Shown one piece after another: positions 1-12,592 of a stretch of DNA of 64,000 nucleotides. Origin of the DNA: Balanoglossus misakiensis (Eukaryota; Hemichordata); the NCBI GenBank assembly GCA_040954595.2, contig CM082593.2, positions 7,378,001-7,442,000 of the forward strand, read 5' to 3'. Position 1 is the first letter of the stretch. Every line of letters starts with the position of its first letter. Position numbers and translations under genes: made by a program. Below the pieces are notes generated by a model that made no database searches, had not been told where the DNA came from, and saw only the letters and a program-made list of their open reading frames with translations.

Positions 1-587
1 CTATTATCAAATTAGGTAGATTACACGGAGTGTGTCTGAAAAATAAACCATCGCCTCGCAAAACCAACTGACCACAAGTCTTGTACTGACTGAGACCGGG
101 CACAGCCGCGAAATACGGTTTTGGTTCGTCTGTACCTAACACTACCGTTCAGCTTTAGTTTCGGACCCTAAACAGATTACCGATAATACGAATGAAATTT
201 AGCACTCACACCAGTGTCAAATGTATGCTAATTTGCCTTTAAAAAATCTCTCGGTACCCGTTTCCAAAATACCATCGATAGGCCAATTGTGACCAAAATT
301 GAAGAACTTCAGTCATATTGTATTCTAATGAAAGACATTTAGCAGTGCCTTGCGTGCATAATTATTCTCAAATACTATCCTAAAACCAAAAGGTATCATA
401 AGTTACACTGTTTCTATCATACACCTATGCCTAGTACACTTGAAGCAACTTCTAATTCGAAATTGTAGTATTAAAAGGATGACTTTGACATTAAAACTAA
501 CAAGGGCGCAGATAGTGTTCTTTTGGAGACGTTTTCCTCCTCGGCTAATCACAGGACAAAATCACCGTTATATATCTGAGTACTCAC
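1..587 (-). other. Intron (partial) of the TGF-beta-like gene
   Basis: Sequence downstream of the exon-1 donor on the minus strand. No coding exon, repeat or RNA gene is evident. The long plus-strand reading frame over 440-898 is a shadow of the exon. Confidence 0.5.
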
Positions 588-984
588 CAACTAATTTTGC
601 TGTGATGCTTCTTATGGTGTCTGACTTCCTGATGGCCTTCTTCTCGAAGTTGGTCCTGATGTTCCCCGATTCTTGGTTCTGCAGCGCGTTGTACAGGTCC
701 AGCATGAAGGTGGGCGACGGCGGCCTTCCCCCGGGGCTCGACCGCCTGCTGACGTTGAACTCGGCCGCCAAGAAGTCGATGGTGCCGCCGAATTGCTTCA
801 TGCTGCCCACGCCCGCCGTGTGCTTCGCCTTGACTTCCGCGTCCTCCCTGTGGAACAGGAGGATATCGTCGGGTCTGCCGAAGATCATCGGGACCTGAGC
901 ATCACTGGCCGGGAACCCGCCCTCGGAAAAGGCGACCAGGTGGAGGAGACAGACAAGGGCGGACGATAACGTTAGGAAAGACAT
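588..984 (-). CDS. TGF-beta/BMP-superfamily ligand, first coding exon (partial)
   Basis: This exon encodes the N-terminus of a secreted growth factor precursor; the mature cystine-knot ligand would lie in later exons off the left edge. The start at 984 has a good context (acaATGt) and opens a signal peptide of about 22 residues. Propeptide hallmarks follow: an amphipathic stretch, then PPSPTFMLDLYNAL around residues 90-103, which matches the conserved 'FMLDLYNAL' segment of BMP/ADMP/Vg1-type prodomains, then SDTIRSI, matching the 'xIRSF' motif. The exon ends at 588 in a strong donor (G|GTGAGT), phase 1, after 132 codons. I found no matching second exon in bases 1-587. A TATA-like CATAAAAAG lies at about 1038-1046 on this strand. 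The subfamily (BMP9/10, ADMP, Vg1/univin) cannot be decided from the prodomain alone. Confidence 0.75.
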
Positions 985-1046
985 TGTTGTTTCTCGGTTG
1001 CAATTTCCTAAAATGATTACCGTGGCTGCTTCTGCTGGCTTTTTAT

Positions 1047-4000
1047 GTGTTCAATGAAGTACGGCAATTTTTTTGAGAAAGTCCCCAGAACAAAAGAGTT
1101 TCTGGCGATTGACGGGAACGTTCCATTCACTTGCAAGGGGGAGGGGCTGCGTGTGTGTCCGTCAATGTACATCGTGTTCAAGTGCATGCGAATCTTCAGT
1201 TGTGTGACAGTGTCTCAAATTTGATATAACTTAATGTTTTAAGGTTATTTAAGCTTTTCTACGAAATTTGGGGGTAAATTCCGCAGTTTAAGGGCAAATT
1301 TAGGGTACCGGACTCCCCTACAATTTGGCATTGGTATGGCCCATTTGTATATCTGTCATATCGCCGACAAGTTGGGCGGAGACATCAGAGGCCGGGCACA
1401 ATGAGGTGTGAAGTTCGTCTGAAAAGTGCGGACGAGACGTTGATCACGCTGATTCAATTCAATATTCATGACTTTGGCCGATCAGCATTGTTTGGTTGTC
1501 GGGAAAACTTTGACAAAGATGTGTACTAGTATGTAAGTGATGCTATCCGCTGAATAAGCGACGTACCATTGGTGCGCGTGTAGTATGACGTCAAGAAAAA
1601 GTTACGATTTCAGCGAGGCTCGTTTCTGTAAACGAAACATCTTCTTGATCTAAACAAATTTAAAGATATAAGTGTAGCTTCAAAAAGTGACAAGACCAAC
1701 AATTCGTACTACATTTTTCATGAAAAACGTAAAAGAACTGCCTTCATGAACATGATTAGCCTAAGCTTATCATGTAGGGCTTCATATTCGTGCAGGTAGC
1801 CTTATTGTTGTGTAGTGTGGTAAGGTGTAGTGTAGTAAAGAGGCACAAGCTTATATGTCCGAGTATCGGGTGACTTAGAGAGAGAAATACAGACAGATAT
1901 ACAGAGAGGGAGAGCATTTTCTTCGAATCTTCTATTTTATTTGCGCCCATTTATATCACATACGGTTGTCAGACGAGATACCATCGAAAACCCCACCGAG
2001 AATTACACACCTTTACCACCAAAAAACACTTGTAAATTAAACCTGTCAAAACTGTTAGTAAATATTGTGTTGTTTGTTTTCCGTTTCACAACAAGACCCG
2101 AACGATTAAAACTTCAAAGCTCGGTGTCCTTGCCGACTCATTCCGAAACGTCTTCCCCATCTCATGTACCGGTGGCCATACCGTTGTGTTTTCCGTCAGA
2201 AACCCCCAAATTCATGTAGAACTCGACTCGTGGAAATGTCTGTGAAATATACGATACAGTATAGTTCTTATCAAACCCTTATCGCCACTTGACAAATTTC
2301 ACCTCCCGTTTAATCCGACAAGAAGGTGAGAACTAAGTAGTGGACCAATTACGCTGTGACACATGTACCGAAATTCGATTTTTATTTCGCGACGGATTTG
2401 AAGATCTCTGAAATTATCGCGTTGCTGTACACTAGGAATTGCGTGCTTTCACGAAATGTTACTTGTATCGGTCTCTCCTCGTGTTAAGCGATGACTGGAA
2501 AAAGGCCATCAGTTATCTGGAACTACATCAATCTTTATTTGCTTATCATTATCCCTTTAAGGTGTCTGGGATTAGTCACCTTCACGCCGAGGATAGACAC
2601 CTTTTGGGGGAATGTGCTCAAGACACATGTGGTTATTCCATACAAACCGTCAGCCAAACACTTACTCCAATTACTCTATATGTGGTTACATACCAAAGAC
2701 ACATTTACCGTACTAAAATCGGGAATTTTCATACGAAAAGTTTATCGTGTTTGCCCGGCTATTCGTTACTCTATAAATTTTCGCCAAAAGACAACGGTGT
2801 AACTATTAAAGTATTTAGCCATTTAACCGACAGTAGATTGAAATAACTCGACACTGATAATTGCCTTGTTTGTAACGCCTTGAGCAAATTAAGCTTCGGA
2901 AAGTTTTCGGGTAGCGACAAAGACGACCGAAGAAGCGTCGAATTATCACCAGAAACGCGACAAAGGAAATTTGAAATATCTCTCTTTCTTTGATGTTTTA
3001 ACGGAAGAGAAACGTGGAGTGAACACAATCAAATCATACGCGCCGACAAGACAATGCGTTTGATTCAATCACGACCAACGGCGCGCGCGCGTGAATCGCC
3101 TTATCAATCGCGCGAAGTAAAACCATCGTCACATGATCAAAGGCGGCTCTTTTCGGGAAGCCGTGCTGTGAATCGGACGCGGTAATGCCGCACACGGTAT
3201 AGACACACCGACATGTGAACTGATGTATCACGCATGTTTGCTGTCGATCTTGCGGCAATTGCAAGTCATATGCACAATCTTTATTTAATTATTATTTCAT
3301 GTACGAGACTCTCATATCATGATATTACTTAAAGGGAAAGTAGCTCATTGTCTTTCTGTTGTTGTTGTCGTTTGTGGTGGGTACCGAAAAAGCGATTTAT
3401 GATAAGCTTTGCGACGTTTCATCATTGCTCGTACCATCTTGTGCAGAATGTTTATAGACGCATGTTCACATATTGTTGGACTCAGTCTTCCGTGCATTCT
3501 TGGGGAGCGAGCGGCGAAATTTGGGTATCGTGTTTTTGGACGGTGTGCGTCAAACCAAGACAAATTTTAAATGCGTTTTGTGCTGACGTATGGGGGCATG
3601 TGGCGGAACAAAACACACCCATTCTGCCGATGCACTCACGCAGCCAGCGGTGGAAAAGGCGCCGGTCTCCGCCGCCCCAAGAAGACTTTCACTATTCTGT
3701 CACCCGTGGGCGCACTGATCCATCCCACGCATTCCACTGTAAATCTTGTGGAGATCTGCGAACTTTCCAAACCTCTCATCCAACTGGGTAAAGTCAAATC
3801 AGGCAACTCACACGATGGAGACTCGTTAAAGACCAGCCTTGGTCAAAATTGCTTGTCATTACTATGTCTGAAACTATCGGGGAACTATTACTAGAATACC
3901 GACAATGTTCAATTTCTGGAAGAAAATGCTCAAAATGGTCGGTTACTTGATGGGAAAGATGCGTGTCTTTTGATTACTTCCCAAATTGGCCACGTAAACA

Positions 4001-6510
4001 TTAAAGCGAAGCACCCGTGACAAATTGTGGGTTTGCTGCGGGGCATAAACCCGCACACCGTAGCCGAAATGAATTAATCCTTGATGAGGTACATTTTGGA
4101 AGAGATGCATGGCATTCGGAACGATTTCGCCCAGTTGACTCATGCGATGCGGTCAATGGCAACGTGTACGTGTACGCCCGGCGCGCGGCTCTCTGCCTAA
4201 AGCGATGTACACCTACGCGTCCGTTGCTATCGTTACCGTGTCCGGGGAACCTCTTCTGCCACGGAACCAGTTTCTTAGCCTGGGGCGTTTGCACGTTTTC
4301 TGTGAAATTGCACACTATTGAGTGTATTATTGAACGATAAGGGCTTGGAATAACATTTATAGTAATTAGGGCGAAGCAAATCCGACCGGATCCCGGGCAA
4401 ACCCGAACCGGATCATCACGGTCTTAATTTGGGATGTTCATTTGACTTATCGACAACGGTAACTAACATCCGCTCATCTATTTTGGGATACGTTCATTTA
4501 TTCATGACTGGGCAAAACAATTTGAAAACAAACGAAATTGTAGTATTCTGTGTGGCTACCTGCCCACAGATACAGGTTATATGCCAGAAACATGAAAAAC
4601 ATTTTGCATTTTCATTGTTTTGTAACGTTTTTACCTCAAAATATGAGGTCAGCAAATAAGTAAATCAGCGTAGCCTAAAATAGATGCATGAGCGCGTGTT
4701 AGTTGTAAATTTTATTAAAACGACTCAGTGGAAGTTGTTGTTAACGTTTTCAATGACATTAAATCGGGAAATGCCACATTACACGAATAATCGGCTTTAG
4801 ATTCGACTTTTAAAAAAGCGATGTTTATGTCAATCTCGTGAAGCTTATTGGTTCAAACATGATATCCTGGTAATCTGTTGGTGTGAGTTCATTATTTTGA
4901 GTATAAACTCTGAAAAAGTCTATGATTCCATCGAATTTGCGCGGTCTAACTCATCCGAGAACACACAAAATAAACCACGCGCACAAAAAGATGAATCGTG
5001 CATGATGTCACGTGGAGTGGCGTGTAATTTCATAACCAAGAAAACACAAAAAAATATCGTGCTCTATTTGTATTCTAAATTTTCAGAGCGAATGATCTAT
5101 TTGAGTAAAATACCATGAGAAAAAGTTTCAGACATCGACGATTTTCGAGGCGCGTACTACGGGCCCCAAGCGCTAAGATGTGTCGTGATGCATATCATGG
5201 GTTGAAAAATCGTGATTTAGGATTTGAATCAAAGATTGCAGAGTTACCCACTCTAAACTCAGACATCATGTGCATGTATTTCCCTGTCTATTCTGATTTC
5301 ATACCAGCAAATGACTGAGCATAATTCAAGTTTATTTGTGGTCGTTTTATACGTGTCAGTAACAGGCCGCTAATAGATCCTGGGTAACGCATATTCAGCG
5401 ACGTGTACATGATTCTTGGGTTTATATGGCACTAATACACCGCAGTGAATTTGCGTTCATCGCACATCTATTGGAATGACGTCACGCTGCAATCACTTCC
5501 ACTTAATACCAGAAGCTCTTGGCATGTCAATGACCTTCGGGGGTCACATGTAGTCCTGTCCGTGTTGTAAACAACATGCAACAGACCCGTTTCCCAGAAC
5601 CCATTTTCCGTATCTGTGTTCACGTTCGTTTTAAAAAATACATAAAGTCGCTTTTTTAAAGAATGGGGATGAACTCAATTGGAATCATAGGCGTACGAGA
5701 CGAGTGAGCAGTGAAAGCCAATCCAGTGTAGTACATGTATTCATTTCCGGTTTTACTTGAAGACGGTGTGACGTCACGCAGTTCGTACACTTTGACCCCT
5801 TACGTGCGGCCGCGCTGCCACCTGTTGAATAAAGCGAATTTACAATAAAAGATGCTCGTTCAACTTGGATCAAGAAATGCTATTAGCCCCCAAACGAGTT
5901 GTGCTGTAAAAATTTGATATCTTGTTCGGCGAAGTAGTACAAAAATTGCCCCTTTGATATTTTACTGTACCCCATAGGTTGTACACGGTTACGGAAAAAG
6001 ACTACTGAATTGCAGCTTTGTACCAGCTGTTGGTGTTTCTGGCCTGTTCCATGTCCGATATGTGTTAGGAAGTGGCAATGTGGGCCTTCGCTTCTACGGT
6101 GTATTGACTCTAACATTGTGCGCGCACGAATCCTGTAACTTTCCATGGAGCAACTAGTCTTCTCGCGTGATACGGATGTGGATCGCCTTGGCCAATATTT
6201 TAACTGAAAACTTTTGTTGAGTGTTGGTGAAACGGTCCGTGACGGGCGTTGAAGCATATAGAAAGCTGTGAGAAAGCTCTCAATGTCTATAATAATCTAA
6301 CGTGAGGTAATTTCTAGTAACTATACGGCGTGGCCGAATATGAAAAACACTCGGATGTAGACCTACTCGATTTTCAACAGGTCACTGAAATGGAAAGTTT
6401 TCTTTGGGGGAGGGGTCACAGTGGAAAATTGAAATCACAGCAACACACTTGCACAAGGAAGGGAAGACAATAATCTTTGTTATGTATATTTAAATTTTAA
6501 GCAGCTTCGC
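1047..6510. other. Intergenic region with no supported gene
   Basis: About 5.4 kb between the divergent starts of the TGF-beta-like gene and IL-17-like gene A. Several 100-150 codon frames exist (for example 2439-2846 + and 5883-6257 -), but none shows a recognisable domain, splice pattern or signal peptide. No RNA gene or large repeat was seen. Confidence 0.4.
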
Positions 6511-6646
6511 GGGGAAACCCCGGGGTTAAGGAACACTGAGGCGAGCGTCGTCTGTGAAGAGCATGTGATGTGAACAGGCAAGCGCACCCTACTTTCCAAC
6601 GTTAGCGCATATTCCGAAATTAGACTTGAGTTTCTTGTATATATAA
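6511..6646 (+). promoter_or_regulatory. Promoter of IL-17-like gene A: kB-like site and TATA box
   Basis: GGGGAAACCCC at 6511-6521 contains a perfect match to the NF-kB consensus GGGRNWYYCC (6512-6521). TATATATAA follows at 6638-6646, so transcription should start near 6670, leaving about 84 bases of leader before the ATG at 6754. An ATG at 6663 lies just upstream of that predicted start and is probably not transcribed. The kB assignment is by motif only. Confidence 0.55.
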
Positions 6647-6753
6647 TCTCTCCGACATAGAGATGAAGATACAAGTCTACAAACTGAGCTCCAGCCTAAA
6701 AGCCGAGAAGTTTTCTATCAGACTAACTTACACTCTCAACTGTACTATCAGAT

Positions 6754-7561
6754 ATGGCAGGGTTCGACTCGAGAAATTTGAAAACAAAGCGAACGGTAAG
6801 ATTTCTGTCACATGATGGAGACAAAACTCCACTAAGTTGTACTTCTGTCGGCAGTCTAGTTTTCCGGACAGAAAAACACCTGTTTGCATTGTGACACGTG
6901 ACAAATTGACAATCGAAGTGACCAATTGGCATCGAAATCACACTGGAATTGTACTGATAACTAAGAAAATGACACGTTCACTTACGTGAACATGAGAGAT
7001 TGCGTCTATCTTATTTTTATACGCTAACATCATTTGACATGCTCATATAGTACATTAATGAGAATTATTTACGTCGATTTTCAGGCAGTTGTTATCGTTT
7101 GGCTTCTGTTTGGTATCTGTGGTACCAGCGCTGGGCCTGTCTGTCAGCATCCAAGCGATGACGAACTCCGAGCGATGCTGAGTCAGTACGTACCGAACGC
7201 CCTCTCCTTCGCCACCTCTCCCGGTGCCTTCAGCGCCCCAGCCTCGACGGACTGCCCGGTCGGTTACGGCAGCGGCGCTCCCCTGTCGCTGAGGTCCAAC
7301 TGCCCTTACTACAACGTGGAGAACACCGACGAGGAACGCTTCCCGAAGACCCTGGTGGAAGCCGAGTGCTACCGCTGCCAAAAGTGCATCACCGATCTGC
7401 GCGACGAGAGCGACTACCACCCGCTGTGGCGCTGCGAGAAGCTGACGGCCAAAGTCTGGGTGTTGCGCGACAGCGGAGTCTGCATCAACGGCCTGTACCA
7501 GTACAACGCCGTCCAGGTAAACGTCGGTCTGGCTTGCACATGCGGAAGGGAACGATTGTAA
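6754..7561 (+). CDS. IL17-like: Interleukin-17-like secreted cytokine, gene A
   Basis: Exons 6754-6795 and 7085-7561 give 172 residues. Exon 1 (14 codons) ends in ACG|GTAAGA; exon 2 follows a TTTTCAG acceptor, phase 0. The splice joins a charged n-region to a hydrophobic core (AVVIVWLLFGICG), with signal cleavage probably after TSA (residue 30). The rest is an IL-17 cystine-knot domain: NCPYY, then RFPKTLVEAECYRCQKC, then WRCEKL, ending in CTC (C165, C167) and GRERL. Length and Cys spacing fit the IL-17 family, whose dimers act on IL-17 receptors and Act1. Unlike B-F this paralogue lacks the Lys-Arg pair after the signal peptide, and it has no N-glycosylation site in the hypervariable PAST loop. 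It is closest to E and F (ENTD, CGRxR). Confidence 0.9.
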
Positions 7562-8096
7562 GCATCTTGCGGCCGAGTACGTCCCGACTAGCATCTTCCG
7601 GGAACCCAGGCTTCTAAAAGTTTCTCAGATCGCATCTAAATCTAAATGAAAAGCTCATGCATTTACAGAAAAGTTTCTTTTTATAAACATACCAATTTGA
7701 ATTTTATTTTGCAGCATTATGAAAAGCGTTTTGGGCACATGGCAATATTCGTCTCACTGAGATGGATAGTCGCGCACACTTTTGAAGATATTTGATTATT
7801 CGTACATCTGTCACACTCAAACTCTGTTTGCATGAGGCAGGTACAAGACGTTGTCTTGTCGTCAAAGATATTACTTACTAATTTATTTAAAATAAGCGTA
7901 TATAACATTTTGACATTCACGATGCTGACCACTTTACAAAGTAAATGACGTGTCAGCTTGAGTTGCCAATTTTTTTTTCTGACCACGCAAGTTATGCATC
8001 CAATTATTCATTGGGTAACGGGCAGCATGTGAACTTTGACCCGTAAAGGTGATAGTTCACACAGATCCGCCAAGTGCTCAGTGATCTATCAATGTA

Positions 8097-8115
8097 TGTT
8101 ACGTTTTCAGTGACA
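8097..8115 (+). promoter_or_regulatory. Conserved 3' UTR stem-loop, IL-17-like gene A
   Basis: TGTTAC / GTGACA stem (one T-G wobble) closed by C-G. The loop is GTTTTCA, seven bases here against six in the other genes. It lies about 540 bases after the stop and upstream of the AATAAA at 8470. It matches elements after genes B, C, D and E. The reading as a Roquin-type decay element is an inference. Confidence 0.55.
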
Positions 8116-8469
8116 CCATTTGTAAGTTGTTACAACTTAAATACATGTAATCGATTGTCATCGATTGCTAAAAATATTTATTTGAAAGTAAATGTTTTTA
8201 TACATTTTTGAAAAAAAATATCAATGCAGAAAAATTATTCTTTTTTTTGGCTATTGATACAATTTGTAGTTTCTTTTTACAAATGCTATCAGGAGTTTAC
8301 ATTTTCGTATATGAATTAATCAGTTGTATTTGATTACTTCGAAAATGTATTCTAATTTATTTTTACATATGTAAAACAAAAACTTATCCTTGAATTGTAT
8401 TTATTTATATTTTAGTCATATGTATCTTTAATTTATCATGCTAACTTAATTTTTGTTACAATTTAGCTA

Positions 8470-8475
8470 AATAAA
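8470..8475 (+). terminator. Probable polyadenylation signal, gene A
   Basis: AATAAA at the end of an AT-rich stretch (8100-8475) with many ATTTA pentamers, about 910 bases after the stop. The cleavage site is not determined. Confidence 0.4.
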
Positions 8476-10849
8476 TATGTTTTGGTGCACTATATCTTCA
8501 AGTTGTGTGTGCATTTCATTCTCGGGGGAAAGCATGGAAATTTGTGTTTTTCTTCTTCTGGCGTTTTCACTTCTTGATTGCTGTCAGTATTTAGACGGCA
8601 AGATGCCGGGATCATGGACAGGGACGGTGTCCCATGTATGCTGTCGACAAGCGCTTGTGCCGTTTTGGTCCGGCGTTGTTATATAACTGCGCGTTCATGA
8701 AACACTGAATTCACACGGAAATCGTCTACGGCAGCACCTGCGTCGCCAACTTACACAAAGAAGGCGTGAGCGACTGCTAACAGTCCGTCTACCATGTCAA
8801 AATGCGTAATGACACCACTCTATAAGAAGATGGCTTGCTGATGTTAAACTACGTTCTCCAGAAGGCCGCATGGTCTTCGACGATTTTGTGAAAATTACTC
8901 AAGTTGCAGATTCTCGACCTCGGAAGAAGCGCACATATAGTTACATACAAAGTTCGGCAAGGGTGTGTCATCTTTTGTGAAATATTTGACCCAGACCCGG
9001 AAAAGTACTTAATATACTATCTCGTGAATCTTTTGTTGTAAAATCTATGCCTTACTTTCATTAAACTCCCAGGGGAATATAGGCGATCCGGTGCATAAAT
9101 CTAAAAATAACTTCGCCGACGTCACTTGCACGTTTGGTATGCGGATATAGACACGATATGCGCTCCTCTGTTATTAGGCCCCGCCCACGTTGTCTCTTGT
9201 GTTGTTTTGTGTTGTTTTTGTTTATTTGGGATGGGTTACCAGTAACAACGCTAAAACTGCATGAGATAATCACTGTGAGTATGGGCTATATGACGTATAC
9301 ATTCCAATGGTCTATCAAGTGTGGAAATGTCTACATTGCAGTACACGTACGTCACCACTGAGTCACCTGAGTCAGGCCTACTAGCTACAGTCGAGGGCAG
9401 CCGATAATTCGTTTTACTCAACCGAGTCGTTGATGGCGCACCTCATATGCAGACAGACAAATCGGTGCCCTTCTTTACTTATATGTTTTGACCTTCCTAC
9501 AACAACTCAAATCAATCATATCAAATCAAGATATTCTTTACACTGTGGCCTTCGGAGTCTTAAGTATTACTTGACAGGTCTACTATTTCGGTAAATATCT
9601 GTAGACAACGCAAATCTGATAACAGCTGTATGAGGAGACCATCCCGGGAGACCATATACCGAAAAACATGACCCATTTTTTTTATAACCACAACTTTGAC
9701 GCTATTTTAAGTCTAATTATGTCATAACCCGACAACACATTTTGAACAGCGTAATATCCGCGTCGCACCCGATCCTGTTTGGTCAACAAAAATACAAACA
9801 AACAAGCACCCTTCGCAGCAGACGTCACAAAATACTTGTAGGTCATTCGAACAATAGAGGTGAAACGCACTGTTTCATGATGGCGCAGCGTGGACAGTGA
9901 CTCTCCCTATAGGCCTATCGCTAATTGAGCAAAATCCTACGCGTACTAGGAAGCATTCGAGAATTAAAACTGAAGTATAAGCTTAAACAGTATCGACTGA
10001 TCATTTTGGGAAGTGCTGAAGACAACAGCTACGCCCGGAAAGTTACATGTTGTTCTAACTTTGTTGTTCTGTTCCGACTTCCACCCGGATGTGAACCGTG
10101 ACCACAAACCCCGTTATACCGGAGCTAGTCCGAAAGGCGCGCCACTAAACACCATTCCATTCCAAGACAATGATTATCCACGTCAGATAAGACAAATATC
10201 ACTGCCTGCAATTAAAAAAACATACATTGTTCGTGAATAGAATGGGGACAAAATGGTCATTTCAGTTTTCCTGGTTGGACGTCACTGCACGTGCAACAGG
10301 TTGCTCTGACGTCATCCAGTCAGCAGACGACATCTGTTTGAAGAGATTTTGTTCGGTAGATCACTGTCGACTGGATGATGGATAGAGGAGGAAAACAACG
10401 GCTTTCTAAAAACCGCTATAGCTGCTTTCTGTATACTGATAAACTACAATAAACCAAAACTGGATCAAATGAGATACCAGTGCTCATTTTTGCCCATTGA
10501 AAGTCAAATAATCAGCATTGTGTTAGTAAAAATTAAAAACCGTTTTTGAAGTGACAAGAACAAGAAAATATACAAATTAAACTTTATTTAATAATGTAAA
10601 AGTTTGACTGTCCTTTACCGTCGAAAAGGTCACGTGACCATTACATAGAATACTGCAAGCAGAGCACGTAAATTTCCAGGATGCTTATTAATAAACAATC
10701 GTTATGATGAATTATTTCGGAATTCCATCGTGGTTGTACTAAACCCAATGAATACGTAATGATTTACTCTCCATTCGTGCTCATAGCATCTGCTGCACTA
10801 ACGCGTTGTAGCTAGGCGTGGCGTGGCACGTTTCCAAGTGACATCATAA
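8476..10849. other. Intergenic region A-B
   Basis: No supported gene. At 8530-8690 there is a short frame with a hydrophobic leader (MEICVFLLLAFSLLDCC), and 8840-8990 reads like eroded coding sequence, but stops interrupt it and no family is recognisable. A palindromic E-box GTCACGTGAC lies at 10629-10638. Confidence 0.35.
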
Positions 10850-10955
10850 GGGGAAGTCCCGATTCAGGAAGAGGAGTCACGTTACTAAATTTGTCGCGCA
10901 AATCTCTAAAAGATGAACGCATCTATCTTGGTTGTTGACACAAAATGTATAAAAA
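10850..10955 (+). promoter_or_regulatory. Promoter of IL-17-like gene B: kB-like site and TATA box
   Basis: GGGGAAGTCCC at 10850-10860 departs by one base from the kB decamer consensus but fits the 11-mer GGGGAANNCCC also found before genes A and C. TATAAAAA follows at 10948-10955. No ATG intervenes between the predicted start (about 10980) and the ATG at 11159. The leader contains a short GACA/GAGA repeat. Confidence 0.5.
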
Positions 10956-11158
10956 CTGAAGTTTTGAAGTGAACAGGTATTCGGGCTGACCAAGACAGAC
11001 AGACAGAGAGACAAACCAAGACACAGACAGCAGCGGTAGTCGGCGATCGACGGTCTTGTAGCGTCCAGTTGCAGCATCACGTGACATCTATTGGTTGAAT
11101 CAAGAACCCCCTAAACCCCCTCCCCTCCAAAAAAACTCCCAGTGGAATACCGAACATC

Positions 11159-12089
11159 ATGATGAAATCGAAATATGTGGTGAGTTTGTCCACTATGGAG
11201 AACGTTGTGTTTAACAATGTATAGTATTTTAATGGGAGAGTTGTTCTATGCAAGACGGCCAGGTCTTCAGGGATAAAGAAAACCAGAGTTGTTCATGGCG
11301 ATGCCCTTTGCCATTGGGTTTTTTTTTGTCGAAAGAAAACGACTTTGAATACTTCTGCGTATCGGGTTTACAGCTCTGCAGACGAACACTGTTTGTATCC
11401 TTTAATAGGCTGAATGACGTAAAACTCTGAGTAAAGATAAACCATTTTACTGTGTATGATAAAACTAGTGAAGACAAACTTAGTATGTCAAGCATCACGA
11501 CCGCATCCATGATGCGTATTTATTTGTGTGGAGAGGGAACATTTACTTTTTCTTTTCTTTTTAAAATCAAATTTAACAAATCTACGTTTCCGATTGTTTG
11601 CAGGTTGCCATTATTGTCTGTGTCATTTGTATCTGTGGTATCCATGGCAACCCAGTCAAGCGAGATGCGTGTCAACACCCGAGCCAAGACGATCTCCGAG
11701 CTATGCTGAGCCAGTACACCAACAACGCCCTTTCCTTCGCGACGACACCGGGAGCCCACAGCCCGCCTAATTCGTCAGCCTGTCCCGGCGACGACTACGG
11801 GCGTGGAGCTCCCTTGGAACTGCGATCCAACTGCCCGTTCTACAACGTCGAAGACACCGACGACCAGCGCTACCCGCCCACCTTGCTTCAAGCCGAATGT
11901 TACCAGTGCAAGAACTGCTTAGACGACTCCAGAGAATCCGGGTATCACGTGATGTACAGATGTGAGAAACTCACGCATCACGTTTGGGTCTTACGTAACA
12001 GTAATATTTGCATCGGGGGAATTTACCAGTACAACGCCGTGCAAATCGACATACCTGTTGCTTGCACATGCGCAAGAGAGAGACGGTAA
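11159..12089 (+). CDS. IL17-like: Interleukin-17-like secreted cytokine, gene B
   Basis: Exons 11159-11179 (7 codons, MMKSKYV, donor GTG|GTGAGT) and 11604-12089 (after TTTGCAG) join in phase 0 to 168 residues. A hydrophobic segment (VAIIVCVICICG) completes the signal peptide; HGNPVKR then gives a dibasic KR site before the first cysteine of the mature domain. IL-17 hallmarks are NCPFYNVED, RYPPTLLQAECYQCKNC, YRCEKL and the terminal CTC (C161, C163) ARERR. PPNSS is a predicted N-glycosylation site. From HGNPVKR to the stop it is nearly identical to gene C, while leader, intron and flanks are unrelated. Confidence 0.92.
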
Positions 12090-12473
12090 AACCCGGCGGA
12101 GTGGTTTAGGTTTTCACGTCTTGGTAAAACATCCAATGTGAAGACATATCTTTCACTTACAAGGTATATCGAATACTAGTAACTATGCTATAAGTGTATT
12201 TGTTACTATTTCTGAAACCTGTTTGTAGATATTTATTACGATAAAGCATACGCACATTTAGGTGTATTACTAAAAGTATTTTACAATGTAAAATTCATAT
12301 TTCAAGTTGTCCAGTCGTCGACACAGCAAAACACATCACAGCACAAATGCAAGGCACCCTTCCTTTATTTAATTGTCAACGCGCAAGTCATGCGTCTTTT
12401 TAACGTCCCATCAAAACAGACCTGACGTTGATATTCCACCGAAGGTCTTTTATTACGATGGGACTTTTATGTA

Positions 12474-12491
12474 TGTTACGTTCTAGTGACA
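12474..12491 (+). promoter_or_regulatory. Conserved 3' UTR stem-loop, IL-17-like gene B
   Basis: TGTTAC-GTTCTA-GTGACA: a six-pair stem with one wobble and a hexaloop GUUCUA closed by C-G. It lies 385 bases after the stop and 96 bases before the AATAAA at 12587. To my knowledge this hexaloop is the one reported for the Roquin element of Ox40 mRNA. Confidence 0.6.
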
Positions 12492-12586
12492 TTAATTGTA
12501 CTCCCAGTGAGAATTGCTTATCATATTTATTTCATTTTAAGTTATTTAAATTATTACACTTGTAGTCTGTGTGGGCTTTTCCTTAC

Positions 12587-12592
12587 AATAAA
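12587..12592 (+). terminator. Probable polyadenylation signal, gene B
   Basis: AATAAA in an AT-rich context about 500 bases after the stop codon. Confidence 0.45.

Noticed and set aside
440-969. Long plus-strand frames over the TGF-beta-like exon
   Set aside because: They are shadows of the minus-strand exon, which has signal peptide, prodomain motifs and a donor site.
2439-2846. 135-codon plus-strand frame in the left spacer
   Set aside because: No start context, domain, splice support or conserved residue pattern; an overlapping frame is equally long.
5883-6257. 124-codon minus-strand frame
   Set aside because: No recognisable domain and no signal peptide; length is within chance for this base composition.
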